This document shows positions 53,329-62,918 of a DNA stretch of 64,000 nt, one piece after another; position 1 is the stretch's first letter; every line of letters begins with the position of its first letter. The translations under genes were made by a program, and so were the position numbers. The stretch comes from JAPOXR01 sp965219635. GTDB lineage: Bacteria; Pseudomonadota; Alphaproteobacteria; Rhodobacterales; Rhodobacteraceae. The stretch covers positions 1,550,001-1,614,000 of the forward strand of contig OZ244783.1 in the NCBI GenBank assembly GCA_965219635.1, written 5' to 3'. The notes under the pieces were generated by a model. It saw only the letters and a list, made by a program, of their open reading frames with translations. It had not been told where the DNA came from and made no database searches.

Positions 53329-54984
53329 CTACAACCGGTGAATCAGCACTCCGACTTCAGGTGTCTTGCCGATTTCGCCACGAACAACACGCCTGACAAT
53401 CCTCGCGACTGCTTCCTTCAAGTCCTCATCTGCAGATTTCCTGTTACGCCCAGACCGGTCAAGTTCGGTGTTGACGGCCTTGGCGATTGAGGACTCCACC
53501 ACTTGGCCGGGTACCATTGGCAACCCGAACAGCCCGACGCCAACGCGGTTCTGGCCGGACGGCAACTTGCCGCGAATGATCGAAACACAAACCAGCCCGG
53601 AGTTGCCAATCCGCAATCGTTGCCTCACCACACCAGACCGTGCCTCTATCAACTCATGACCATCAAGGTAGAGGCGTCCGGTTGGAATGCCCTCCTCGAC
53701 AACCTGTCCAGCTCCAATGTCGAACATCGTACCATTGCCAACCACAAAACTCGGGAGACCCGTGCTTGATGCGAGGTCTGCATGTTCCACCAAATGGCGG
53801 TATTCGCCGTGCATCGGAACAACGCACTCCGGTTGAACAAGCCGGTAGAGTTCCAACAGGTCGGGACGATTTGCGTGCCCCGAAACATGATAGATCCCAG
53901 CACTGTCATCGATGACCTTTACCCCTTTGACTGCAAAGCGGTTGATCACCCGGGCAATTGACCGCTCGTTGCCTGGAATTGTCTTGGACGAATAAAGGAG
54001 TGTGTCGCCAGCGGTCAGTTCAAGGCCGCGGAACTTGCCATTGGCCAGTTGCGAAGTCGCAGAGCGAGGTTCGCCCTGGCTGCCTGTGGTCAACAGAAAC
54101 AGGCGATTTCTTGGCAGCCTCTTCGCTTCCTCAGGACTGATGACTTCAGGAAACTGATCAAGAATGCCGGTCATTTTGCCGACCTCGACCATCCTGTTCA
54201 TGGCGCGACCGAGCAGCACGACTTTTCTGCCTGCTGCGCAAGCGGCCTCCGCAAGCTGCTTCAGTCGGGCGATGTTGGAGGCGAAGGTTGTAGCCGCCAT
54301 CGCTCCACTCGTTTCGGCGCACAGTCTGGTCAAGGCCGGGCCGACCGAGGACTCGGACCGTCCTGCTTGCGCCGAAAACACATTCGTCGAGTCACAAACC
54401 AGCGCCGTTAGCCCGGGCTTTCCAAGACTCGTCCAGAACTCCGGATCAAAGGGAGCGCCAACAACCGGATCGCGGTCGAGTTTCAGATCCCCCGTGTGGA
54501 TCACTCTCATGCCACCAGCTTCCAGCAGCAGAGACGATGCCTCGGGAATTGAGTGCGATACCGGAACGAAACGGACGGAGAAGGGACCAACTGCGACCGG
54601 CGAAGACGTTTGCTTCACAACCCGGACCAGCCCGGGCGCCAAGTCGAATTCACTGAGCTTCCGGCGTGTGAGTTCGGCGGTGAATGGCCGGGCAAAAACC
54701 GGGATTTCCAACTCTTCGAGCAGGAACGGGACGGCACCGATGTGATCTTCATGGGCGTGAGTGAGGAAGAGCCCGTCGATCCGCCCTCCCTGCTCTACCA
54801 GCCACGAATAGTCGGGCATGATAAGGTCGACACCCGGTGTCGTCTCCATGTCAGGGAACATGACCCCAGCATCCACGACCACGAACCGCTCCCGGCCCTC
54901 CGGACCATATCCGTAGGCATACATGTTCATGCCGATCTCGCCAGCACCGCCCAGCGGCACATAAACAAATCTGGACTGGCTCAC
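53329..54984 (-). CDS. rnj: Ribonuclease J
   Basis: 551 residues from a GTG overlapping the coaX stop (GTGA). The metallo-beta-lactamase motif is THAHEDHIGAVPF, followed by the beta-CASP domain and a C-terminal domain. GEIGMNMYAYGY at the N-terminus and MHGEYRHLVEHADLA near residue 390 are diagnostic. A dual endonuclease and 5' exonuclease in RNA processing. It closes the nuo-birA-coaX-rnj operon. Confidence 0.96.
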   Translation of the reverse strand: MSQSRFVYVPLGGAGEIGMNMYAYGYGPEGRERFVVVDAGVMFPDMETTPGVDLIMPDYSWLVEQGGRIDGLFLTHAHEDHIGAVPFLLEELEIPVFARPFTAELTRRKLSEFDLAPGLVRVVKQTSSPVAVGPFSVRFVPVSHSIPEASSLLLEAGGMRVIHTGDLKLDRDPVVGAPFDPEFWTSLGKPGLTALVCDSTNVFSAQAGRSESSVGPALTRLCAETSGAMAATTFASNIARLKQLAEAACAAGRKVVLLGRAMNRMVEVGKMTGILDQFPEVISPEEAKRLPRNRLFLLTTGSQGEPRSATSQLANGKFRGLELTAGDTLLYSSKTIPGNERSIARVINRFAVKGVKVIDDSAGIYHVSGHANRPDLLELYRLVQPECVVPMHGEYRHLVEHADLASSTGLPSFVVGNGTMFDIGAGQVVEEGIPTGRLYLDGHELIEARSGVVRQRLRIGNSGLVCVSIIRGKLPSGQNRVGVGLFGLPMVPGQVVESSIAKAVNTELDRSGRNRKSADEDLKEAVARIVRRVVRGEIGKTPEVGVLIHRL

Positions 54985-55757
54985 GCAGGTTGCTTTCGGT
55001 TGAAGTCGCTAATGACGGCAAGTCCCTGGACAGTGAGTTCAGTATTGACGTGATCGAACACTTCCAGTCCGCTTGCAAACAGGTTGGCCAGGCCGCCGGT
55101 CCCGATTACCTTCATCGGCAACCCCCGCTCCTGTCTGATTCTCCTGCATATGCCTTCAATCAGACCGGCATAGCCCCAGAACACCCCGGAATGCATGCAG
55201 TCCCGTGTGTTGGTTCCTACTACCCTTGGGGGCATGCTTACCTCGACCCGTGGCAACGCGGCAGCGACTTCATGCAGCACCCGCAAGGACAACTCAACGC
55301 CGGGGGCAATGGCGCCGCCAGCATATGCGCCGTCGCCATCGACCACATCGAAAGTGGTGGCGGTGCCAAAATCAACGACGATCAGGTTGCCACCATACAG
55401 ATCGAATGCTGCAACCGTATTGACCAACCTGTCAGCGCCAACATAGGCGCCCTCGTCAACCCGGACCTTGGCCGGCAATCTGCATTTGGCGGTGCCCACA
55501 ACGAGCGGTTCAACATTGAAGTGACGGCGGCATAGCAACCGGATATTGAAGAGCGCGTTCGGAACCACGCAGGACACGATTACGGAGTCGATGGTTTCCT
55601 CAAGCTCCCGTTTGCGCATCAGGGAAGAAAGCCACACATAGTATTCGTCCCCGGTCCGGGAGTCCTCGGTCGAGCAACGCCACTGTTCCACCGATCGCCT
55701 GCCGTCCATCACGGCAAAGACCGTGTTGGTGTTCCCCACATCGATTGCCAGCAACAT
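54981..55757 (-). CDS. coaX: Type III pantothenate kinase
   Basis: 258 residues from the ATG at 55757 (MLLAIDVGNTNTVFAV); a TTG four codons upstream overlaps the birA stop and is an alternative. Motifs GADRLVN and VVDFGTATTFDVVD are diagnostic. Catalyses the first step of coenzyme A synthesis and needs no feedback control by CoA. Lies in the conserved birA-coaX-rnj set. Confidence 0.95.
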   Translation of the reverse strand: MLLAIDVGNTNTVFAVMDGRRSVEQWRCSTEDSRTGDEYYVWLSSLMRKRELEETIDSVIVSCVVPNALFNIRLLCRRHFNVEPLVVGTAKCRLPAKVRVDEGAYVGADRLVNTVAAFDLYGGNLIVVDFGTATTFDVVDGDGAYAGGAIAPGVELSLRVLHEVAAALPRVEVSMPPRVVGTNTRDCMHSGVFWGYAGLIEGICRRIRQERGLPMKVIGTGGLANLFASGLEVFDHVNTELTVQGLAVISDFNRKQPA

Positions 55758-55765
55758 GCCGGCGC

Positions 55766-56515
55766 TCAACAGACTGACATTTCGGCTGAAGAGATCGTTC
55801 GGCGAACGCCGTCAGAAAGCACCACTGCGGAACCGTCTGAATCCACTGTCACAAATCTCCCTTGAATCTCGCTCCGGGACATCCTGAAGATTACCTCTTC
55901 TTCAAGTCCATGCGCATGTTGCAACCACTCCAGCCTTATAGGTTCAAATCCGCCTTTGACAAACTGGCATTCACGCCTGGCGAAGCTCCTGGCGAGAAGC
56001 GTCAACATTTCCAGAGGTGCAGTGGTGGCCCCGGTTGCCGCGTTCAGGCAGGTTGGAACGGGTGCCGATCCGGATCGTTCCGGAAGCGATGGTGCCGAAC
56101 CTAGATTGATACCGACCCCGACAAGCAACTTTGGATCAGCCGCACTACCTGCTGTCTCCAGAAGGAGGCCTGCGGTCTTGCCACCGTCAAGCAGCACATC
56201 GTTCGGCCACTTTATCCTGATACTTGTTTCCTCCCCGGCAACTTCAGCTAAGGCATCCCTGACTGCAAGCGACGCAATCAGCGACCAGCGTGGCGCATAT
56301 CTCGGCGGCGTTCTCAGCGGCATGACAAGTGTTGCGTGCAGGTTGCCAGGGAGCGAAACCCACATACGGTCCAAACGGCCGCGGCCGAGCGTTTGCCTGT
56401 GCGCCAGAATCCAGGTCGGCGCCGTCAATTCCCCGGCCAGCCTTCTGCCTTCCTGGTTGGTGCTTGCAAGCTCATCCGCAACGATGCGGTCGACCCCCTC
56501 AGGCCAATCCCTCAT
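55766..56515 (-). CDS. birA: Biotin-[acetyl-CoA-carboxylase] ligase
   Basis: 249 residues. Biotin-binding loop GRGRLDRMWVSLPGNL (most relatives have GRGRRGRxW, so an Asp replaces the second Gly-side residue), and catalytic KWPNDVLLDGGKTAGLL. There is no N-terminal DNA-binding domain, so it is a ligase only. Start overlaps the nuoN stop by four bases. Confidence 0.94.
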   Translation of the reverse strand: MRDWPEGVDRIVADELASTNQEGRRLAGELTAPTWILAHRQTLGRGRLDRMWVSLPGNLHATLVMPLRTPPRYAPRWSLIASLAVRDALAEVAGEETSIRIKWPNDVLLDGGKTAGLLLETAGSAADPKLLVGVGINLGSAPSLPERSGSAPVPTCLNAATGATTAPLEMLTLLARSFARRECQFVKGGFEPIRLEWLQHAHGLEEEVIFRMSRSEIQGRFVTVDSDGSAVVLSDGVRRTISSAEMSVC

Positions 56516-57951
56516 TCAAGGAAGAGCGACTGCGACGCCGCCAGCGCCAAATCCGAGACCCCGAAGAGGTTGACTACCCCGGCAACCATGATCACTGCAC
56601 TGACCATCAATGCGCCTGAGCACAGAACGGACATGCCTTCGTCAATGCGCTCCTGTTCCTGACCGAAATACATGAAGTGAACGATCCGCAGATAGTAATA
56701 GGCACCGACGACTGCAGCTATGCCACCGGCTATCGCCAGCCAGACATACCCAGTTTCGATCGCAGCAAGGAACACGTAGAGCTTGGCAAAGAAACCAATC
56801 ATCGGAACGATGCCTGCCAGCGAAAACAGCAGAACCAGCATTGCGAGCGCCCTTGCTGGCGACTGACGCGAGTACATCCCGAGGGACCGGATATCGGCCA
56901 CATGGCTTCCCTCGCGGCGCATGGACAGAATGAAGGCAAAGACACCGATATTCATCGCCACATAGATCGCCATATAGAGCAGGGTTGCCTCGACTCCTTC
57001 CACCGTGCCGGCAGTGATACCCATGAGAGCAAAACCCATATGGGCGATCGAAGAGTAGGCCATCAGCCGCTTGAAATCGGTTTGCCCGATGGCCGCTACC
57101 GCGCCGAGGAACATCGATGCGAAGGAAAGCACGGCGATGATCGGGCCCCAGTCGTCGTGAACCTGCCCGAATGCCTCAGTTAACAGCCTTGCCAGAAGGA
57201 GAACCGCCGCGACCTTTGGCGCGGTCGCAAACAATGCTGTCACTGGCGTTGGCGAGCCCTCATAGACATCGGGAACCCACATGTGGAACGGTGCCGCCGA
57301 AACCTTGAACGCCAACCCGACGAGCATGAAGACGAGTCCGTACAGCAGCCCATCCGAAATACCGTCCTGGACCGCCACTGCAATGCCGTCGAAACGGGTG
57401 GTACCGGCAAATCCGTAGGCAAGCGACGCTCCGTAGAGCAGGAGTCCCGACGAAAGCGCCCCCAGCACAAAATACTTCAGGCCAGCTTCAGTCGAGCGCA
57501 CACTGTTCCGGTGATAGGCTGCCAGAACGTAGAGCGACAGGGACTGCAACTCGATGCCCATATACATGACCATCAAGTCCCGGGCCGATACCATCAGCAT
57601 CATGCCCAACACCGCAAACGCGACCAGAATCGGAAACTCGAAGCTCTGCAACCGCTCCCTCTTCAGGAAATCCTGACCAAGCTGAAGGACAATCCCCGAG
57701 GAGAGGAGAATGATCACCTTTGCAAACCTTGAAAAGGCGTCGTCGGCAAACACGCCACCGAATGCCGTTCGATCACTCTCGGGCGCAAACGCAATCCAGG
57801 AGGCCAGTGCGAAGAGAACCAGCGTCGTGGCCCAGGTTATCGTCTGCACGGTTGAGGCACTCTTCGAGTAGGCACCCCAAACAAGGGCAAACATGGCAAA
57901 GCCGGCCAGTACAAGTTCTGGCAAGATAACCCCTGCGTCAAACATGTTCAT
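56512..57951 (-). CDS. nuoN: NADH-quinone oxidoreductase subunit N
   Basis: 479 residues, about 14 membrane helices. Antiporter-like subunit of complex I with the conserved MYMGIELQSLSLYVLAA (Glu in TM5) and KVSAAPFHMWVPDVYEGSP segments. It forms part of the proton-pumping arm. The ATGA overlap with nuoM and birA marks continuous translation. Confidence 0.96.
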   Translation of the reverse strand: MNMFDAGVILPELVLAGFAMFALVWGAYSKSASTVQTITWATTLVLFALASWIAFAPESDRTAFGGVFADDAFSRFAKVIILLSSGIVLQLGQDFLKRERLQSFEFPILVAFAVLGMMLMVSARDLMVMYMGIELQSLSLYVLAAYHRNSVRSTEAGLKYFVLGALSSGLLLYGASLAYGFAGTTRFDGIAVAVQDGISDGLLYGLVFMLVGLAFKVSAAPFHMWVPDVYEGSPTPVTALFATAPKVAAVLLLARLLTEAFGQVHDDWGPIIAVLSFASMFLGAVAAIGQTDFKRLMAYSSIAHMGFALMGITAGTVEGVEATLLYMAIYVAMNIGVFAFILSMRREGSHVADIRSLGMYSRQSPARALAMLVLLFSLAGIVPMIGFFAKLYVFLAAIETGYVWLAIAGGIAAVVGAYYYLRIVHFMYFGQEQERIDEGMSVLCSGALMVSAVIMVAGVVNLFGVSDLALAASQSLFLE

Positions 57952-59474
57952 GGCACAACCCGTCCAGCTTCGATCAGCGCATTGCGGACCTGGTCGACAA
58001 GTTGCTGAACGCTTGGCCCCGTCACATCCGTGACGATCGATGGATACACGCCAAGAAGCAAAGTGAGCGCGACCAGTGGCGCAAACACCAGCTTCTCGCG
58101 ACTATCCATATCGGAAATGGAACGGAGCGCATCCTTGATCAGGTCGCCGAATACGACCCGGCGGAACAGCCACAGCGCGTAAGCGGCCGACAGGATGACT
58201 CCAGTAGTTGCCAGCATCGCAATCCAGGTGCTGTATTTGAAGACGCCGACCAACGTCAGGAATTCGCCCACAAACCCGCTTGTTCCTGGAAGGCCGACAT
58301 TTGCCAGAGTGAACAGCATGAAGACCAACGCATAGGCAGGCATACGGACGACAAGGCCGCCATAGGCGTCAATCTCGCGGGTGTGCATGCGGTCGTAGAC
58401 GACACCCACGCACAGGAACAAGGCACCCGAAATGAAGCCATGCGAGAGCATCTGGAATATGGCGCCGTCCAATCCCTGCCGGTTCACAGCGAAGATACCC
58501 AGAGTCACAAATCCCATGTGGGCGACGGACGAATAAGCAATAAGCTTCTTCATGTCCTCCTGCATCATGGCGACCAGGGACGTGTAGATTATGGCAACAA
58601 CACTGAGGGTCATGACCATTGGCGCGAGGATATCCGATGCAACCGGGAACATCGGCAGGCTGAATCTCAGGAAACCGTAGCCGCCCATTTTCAGGAGAAT
58701 TGCGGCCAGAATGACTGATCCGCCCGTTGGCGCCTGAACATGAGCGTCGGGCAACCAGGTATGCACGGGCCACATCGGCAGCTTGACAGCGAAGGACGCA
58801 AAGAATGCCAGCCACATGAGGGTCTGCAAACCGCCGGGAATGCCGAAACCGATAACCTCGAGATCCCCTGACGGAACCACATGGTTCAGCAATTTCGAAA
58901 TGTCGCTCGTTCCCGCATCGATCCACAGCCCGATCATGGCGATCAACATCAGGATGGAACCCAGAAGCGTGTAGAGGAAGAACTTGAAGGTGGCATAGAT
59001 CCGGTCCTTGCCACCCCAGACACCGATTATCAGGAACATCGGGATCAGCCCGGACTCGAAGAACAGGTAGAACAGCACCAGATCGAGGGCGCAAAACACG
59101 CCAAGCATCAAGGTCTCAAGGACCAGGAACGCCGCCATGAACTCCTTCACCCGGTGGGTCACATTCCAGCAGGCCAACACCGTGATTGGCATCAGAATGG
59201 TCGTCAGCAATACAAACAGAACACTGATGCCATCCACGCCGAGCTTGTAGGTGAGGCCGGGCAACCAGTCATGTTCCTCGACAAACTGGAAGCCAGTGTC
59301 GGCCGGGTCAAAGCCGGCATAGACAAACAGGGAGATCAGCAGCGTCGCAACCGTGGCAACCAGCGCCAGAATCTTGACATTGCGCTGTGCGGCCTCGTCC
59401 TCGCCTCGCAGGAACAACACCATGATCGCAGCCGCGGCAAGCGGCGTGAACATGGTGATCGAGAGCAGACTCAT
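57948..59474 (-). CDS. nuoM: NADH-quinone oxidoreductase subunit M
   Basis: 508 residues from the ATG at 59474, behind GGGAGGAGG; upstream in-frame codons belong to nuoL sequence. FYLFFESGLIPMFLIIGVWGG holds the key Glu, and KLPMWPVHTWLPDAHVQAP holds the conserved Lys and Trp-Leu-Pro-Asp motif. Proton-pumping subunit of complex I. Its start overlaps the nuoL stop (TGATG). Confidence 0.96.
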   Translation of the reverse strand: MSLLSITMFTPLAAAAIMVLFLRGEDEAAQRNVKILALVATVATLLISLFVYAGFDPADTGFQFVEEHDWLPGLTYKLGVDGISVLFVLLTTILMPITVLACWNVTHRVKEFMAAFLVLETLMLGVFCALDLVLFYLFFESGLIPMFLIIGVWGGKDRIYATFKFFLYTLLGSILMLIAMIGLWIDAGTSDISKLLNHVVPSGDLEVIGFGIPGGLQTLMWLAFFASFAVKLPMWPVHTWLPDAHVQAPTGGSVILAAILLKMGGYGFLRFSLPMFPVASDILAPMVMTLSVVAIIYTSLVAMMQEDMKKLIAYSSVAHMGFVTLGIFAVNRQGLDGAIFQMLSHGFISGALFLCVGVVYDRMHTREIDAYGGLVVRMPAYALVFMLFTLANVGLPGTSGFVGEFLTLVGVFKYSTWIAMLATTGVILSAAYALWLFRRVVFGDLIKDALRSISDMDSREKLVFAPLVALTLLLGVYPSIVTDVTGPSVQQLVDQVRNALIEAGRVVP

Positions 59475-61438
59475 CAGCCTCCTCCCAACACCGCAATGGC
59501 GGCAATCAGTACGCACGCCCCCATGACAATGGCGAAGGCGTAATGAAACAGGTAGCCGGACTGGGCTCTCATTGCCAATCGGGTCAAATACGGCACTGCC
59601 CCTCTTGCAACTGCATGAAGTGTCCCGTCGATGACGCCGAGATCACCCTTCCGCCAAAGGAAGCGTCCGAGCGACTTGGCGGGCTTTACGAAAACGAACT
59701 CGTAGATTTCGTCAAAATACCACTTGTTCAGCAGAAAGAGGTACAGAGGGCGATGCGCTCTCGCCAGCGCCTCCGGAATGGAAGGACGGGCCAGATAGAA
59801 AAGGCAGGCTATGAGCAAGCCGATGCTCATGGCGACGAACGGCGACACCTTCACCCAGGTTGGCGCATGGTGCGCCTCCTCAAGCACATGATTCTCGGCA
59901 CCGACGAATACCGATGATCCAAAGAACTGGCCGACCTGGTAGCCGAAGAACTCAGCGTACCATACCATCCCGGCGAGAACCGAACCGACCCCCAGCAAAG
60001 CGATGGGAACCAGCATCGTCCAGGGCGACTCGTGAGCATGCTCGTGGGCATGAGCATCTCCGCGCGGCGAGCCGAAAAAGGTCATGAACATCAGCCGCCA
60101 GGAGTAGAAGCTGGTCATCAGGGCAGAAACAACCAGCAACCAGAAGGTGACGCCGCCAATGCCGCCGACGCTGGCATACACTGACTCGATAATGGCGTCC
60201 TTCGACAGGAAGCCGGCAAATCCGATGTGTGTCAGCGGAATGCCAACGCCCGTGATCGCAAGAGTGCCGATCAGCATCAACCAGAAGGTAGCGGGGATCC
60301 TGTTCCTCAATCCGCCGTAATTCCGCATGTCCTGCTCGTGATGCATGGCATGAATGACGGAACCTGCACCGAGGAACAGCAGCGCCTTGAAGAAGGCGTG
60401 CGTGAAGAGGTGGAACATCGCCGCCTGGTAGACACCCACACCTGCGGCCGCAAACATGTAACCAAGCTGCGAGCAGGTCGAATAGGCGATGACGCGCTTG
60501 ATGTCATTCTGGACGAGGCCGACTGTGGCAGCAAAGAATGCGGTGGCCACGCCAACCGCCGCTACGATCGCCAGTGCCACCGGAGCAAACTCGAACAGCG
60601 GCGAGAACCTGCAGACAAGAAAAACGCCGGCAGTCACCATGGTGGCGGCATGAATCAGCGCAGACACAGGAGTCGGTCCCTCCATGGCGTCCGGCAACCA
60701 GGTGTGGAGAAAGAGCTGCGCCGACTTTCCGCAGGCTCCGACAAATAGCAGGAACGCAGCAAGTTCGGCGGCATTGAGATTCATCCAGAGGAATCCGACG
60801 CTTGTCTCGGCCAGAACAGGCGCCCGAAGGAAGATGTCATCGAAGCGCAGCGAGTCCACCAAGAGGAACAGAAGGAAGAGGCCAAGGGCCATTCCAAAAT
60901 CGCCAACGCGGTTGACGATGAACGCCTTTATGGCGGCAGCATTGGCAGTCGGCTTGCGGTAGTAGAAACCGATAAGGAGATAGGAGGCAACGCCGACACC
61001 TTCCCAGCCAAAAAAGAGCTGGATGAGATTGTCGGATGTGACCAGCGTCAGCATCGCAAACGTGAAGAAGGACAGATAGGCGAAGAACCTCGGCTTGTAG
61101 GACTCACCTTCCTTCCATTGCGGATCACCGTCCATGTAGCCGAAGCTGTAGAGGTGAACGAGCGAGGACACGGTGGTCACAACCACCAGCATGATCGCAG
61201 TCAGCCTGTCCAGCCGGATCGACCAGTCAGATGACAACGTTCCGCTGTCGATGAACCGGAAGATGCGGACTTGCTGCGTGCCGCCGTCGAAAGAGAAAAA
61301 CACGAACCAGCTTAGGAACGCGGCAACAAACAACAGCCCGGTAGCAACGATGATTGCCCAGCGTTCGCCCATCCAGCGGTGGCCGAACCCGCAAAGAATG
61401 GCCCCCGCAAGGGGGGCGAATACGATCAGCGGCGTCAT
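59474..61438 (-). CDS. nuoL: NADH-quinone oxidoreductase subunit L
   Basis: 654 residues. FFGWEGVGVASYLLIGF with the key Glu, and KSAQLFLHTWLPDAMEGPTPVSALIHAATMV as the central signature. The long C-terminal part contains the lateral amphipathic helix region that clamps the membrane arm. Seven bases separate it from nuoK. Confidence 0.97.
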   Translation of the reverse strand: MTPLIVFAPLAGAILCGFGHRWMGERWAIIVATGLLFVAAFLSWFVFFSFDGGTQQVRIFRFIDSGTLSSDWSIRLDRLTAIMLVVVTTVSSLVHLYSFGYMDGDPQWKEGESYKPRFFAYLSFFTFAMLTLVTSDNLIQLFFGWEGVGVASYLLIGFYYRKPTANAAAIKAFIVNRVGDFGMALGLFLLFLLVDSLRFDDIFLRAPVLAETSVGFLWMNLNAAELAAFLLFVGACGKSAQLFLHTWLPDAMEGPTPVSALIHAATMVTAGVFLVCRFSPLFEFAPVALAIVAAVGVATAFFAATVGLVQNDIKRVIAYSTCSQLGYMFAAAGVGVYQAAMFHLFTHAFFKALLFLGAGSVIHAMHHEQDMRNYGGLRNRIPATFWLMLIGTLAITGVGIPLTHIGFAGFLSKDAIIESVYASVGGIGGVTFWLLVVSALMTSFYSWRLMFMTFFGSPRGDAHAHEHAHESPWTMLVPIALLGVGSVLAGMVWYAEFFGYQVGQFFGSSVFVGAENHVLEEAHHAPTWVKVSPFVAMSIGLLIACLFYLARPSIPEALARAHRPLYLFLLNKWYFDEIYEFVFVKPAKSLGRFLWRKGDLGVIDGTLHAVARGAVPYLTRLAMRAQSGYLFHYAFAIVMGACVLIAAIAVLGGG

Positions 61439-61445
61439 GGCAGGA

Positions 61446-61751
61446 TCAGCCCTTCATCAGATTCACATCGTCAACCGCGATGGAATCCCGGTTTCTGAAG
61501 AAGCAGACCAGGATTGCCAGTCCGATGGCCGCTTCCGCGGCCGCAACCGTGAGCACGAACAGCGTGAACACTTGCCCGGTCAGGTCGCCCAGGTGAACCG
61601 AGAACGAGACCAGGTTGATGTTCACCGCAAGCAGCATCAGTTCGATGGACATCAGGATCACGATGACGTTCTTCCGGTTGAGGAAGATGCCGAAGACCCC
61701 GATGACAAACAGGACCGCAGCGACACCAAGATAATGGCCAAGCCCGATCAC
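61446..61751 (-). CDS. nuoK: NADH-quinone oxidoreductase subunit K
   Basis: 101 residues from a GTG overlapping the nuoJ stop (GTGA), with AGGAG upstream. Three helices; LGHYLGVAAVLFVIGVFGIF and NVIVILMSIELMLLAVNIN with its essential Glu are near-invariant. The frame remains open farther upstream but that is out-of-frame nuoJ. Confidence 0.95.
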   Translation of the reverse strand: MIGLGHYLGVAAVLFVIGVFGIFLNRKNVIVILMSIELMLLAVNINLVSFSVHLGDLTGQVFTLFVLTVAAAEAAIGLAILVCFFRNRDSIAVDDVNLMKG

Positions 61752-62368
61752 GCCGCTCCTCCCCGTCCGGACCCGACATCCTTCAATTCCAGAGACTTCG
61801 CCGGGTCGCGGTAGAGTTGGGCAAGGATGTCCTGCCGCTTGACGCCCTTCCGGCGCCGATGGGTCAGGACGATTGCTCCAACCATGGCCACAAGCAGGAT
61901 GAGTCCCGCGGCCTGAAACAGAAGCACATGCTCGGTGTAGATCAGCCGCCCCAGGGCTTCGATGTTGTTTACCTCCGACAGCGCGGGCGTCACTGCCTGC
62001 AATTGCGAGCTCGCGACTTCGGATGTCTCCCAGTCGCCCAGTTCCAGCCCGAGTATTGTCAGGAGCACTGCGCCGACGAGTATGCCTGCTGGAATTGATC
62101 GCGCCATGCCTGCGCGGAAGGTTGCAAAGTCCACATCCAGCATCATCACCACGAACAGGAACAGGACTGCCACGGCGCCGACATAGACAATGACCAGCAG
62201 CATGGCCACGAACTCTGCGCCTTGAAGGACAAACAGGCCAGCAGATGCCAGAAACGCCACGATCAACCAAAGCACGGCGTGGACGGGATTGCGGGCAAAT
62301 ACCACACCAATCCCGGCGATGATGGCAACGGCAGCAAAGAGGTAGAATGCGAAAGCAACCATGTTCAT
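61748..62368 (-). CDS. nuoJ: NADH-quinone oxidoreductase subunit J
   Basis: 206 residues, five helices. FARNPVHAVLWLIVAFLASAGLFVL and VYVGAVAVLFLFVVMMLDV, including the pi-bulge helix 3, are typical. Start at 62368 or two codons later; neither has a strong ribosome binding site. Part of the E-channel of complex I. Confidence 0.95.
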   Translation of the reverse strand: MNMVAFAFYLFAAVAIIAGIGVVFARNPVHAVLWLIVAFLASAGLFVLQGAEFVAMLLVIVYVGAVAVLFLFVVMMLDVDFATFRAGMARSIPAGILVGAVLLTILGLELGDWETSEVASSQLQAVTPALSEVNNIEALGRLIYTEHVLLFQAAGLILLVAMVGAIVLTHRRRKGVKRQDILAQLYRDPAKSLELKDVGSGRGGAA

Positions 62369-62417
62369 CCGGTCAATTGCGATTCAAGAGCAGGTTTCAG
62401 CTTCCGGCGGTCGGCGA

Positions 62418-62915
62418 TTAGCGGTAGGGCGCGTCGATTTCAAGATTCCGGGCAATCTCCGGTTCCCATCTGTCGCCATTATCCAGAAGCAGGTCCTTTT
62501 CGTAGAACAGTTCCTCTCTTGTCTCGGTTGCAAATTCGAAGTTCGGCCCTTCGACGATCGCATCGACCGGGCAGGCCTCCTGGCAAAACCCGCAATAGAT
62601 GCACTTGGTCATGTCGATATCGTAGCGCGTGGTCCGGCGCGAACCGTCTTCGCGCGGTTCGGCGTCTATGGTGATGGCCTGAGCCGGGCAGATTGCCTCG
62701 CACAATTTGCAGGCGATGCACCGTTCCTCGCCATTCGGATACCGCCGCAGCGCGTGTTCGCCGCGAAAGCGCGGCGAGAGCGGGCCCTTCTCGTGCGGAT
62801 AATTAACCGTTGCCTTGCGCGACACGAAGTATTTCAGCCCCTGCTTCATCCCGGTGAGGAAGTCCACAAGCAGGAAGTATTTGGCTGCCCGGGTGAAATC
62901 TATGCTTCCAAGCAT
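62418..62915 (-). CDS. nuoI: NADH-quinone oxidoreductase subunit I
   Basis: 165 residues. Two 4Fe-4S ferredoxin motifs: CIACKLCEAICPAQAI and CIYCGFCQEACPVDAI. They carry clusters N6a and N6b, which pass electrons toward quinone. An N-terminal amphipathic stretch docks on the membrane arm. Three bases after nuoH. Confidence 0.97.
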   Translation of the reverse strand: MLGSIDFTRAAKYFLLVDFLTGMKQGLKYFVSRKATVNYPHEKGPLSPRFRGEHALRRYPNGEERCIACKLCEAICPAQAITIDAEPREDGSRRTTRYDIDMTKCIYCGFCQEACPVDAIVEGPNFEFATETREELFYEKDLLLDNGDRWEPEIARNLEIDAPYR

Positions 62916-62918
62916 TGT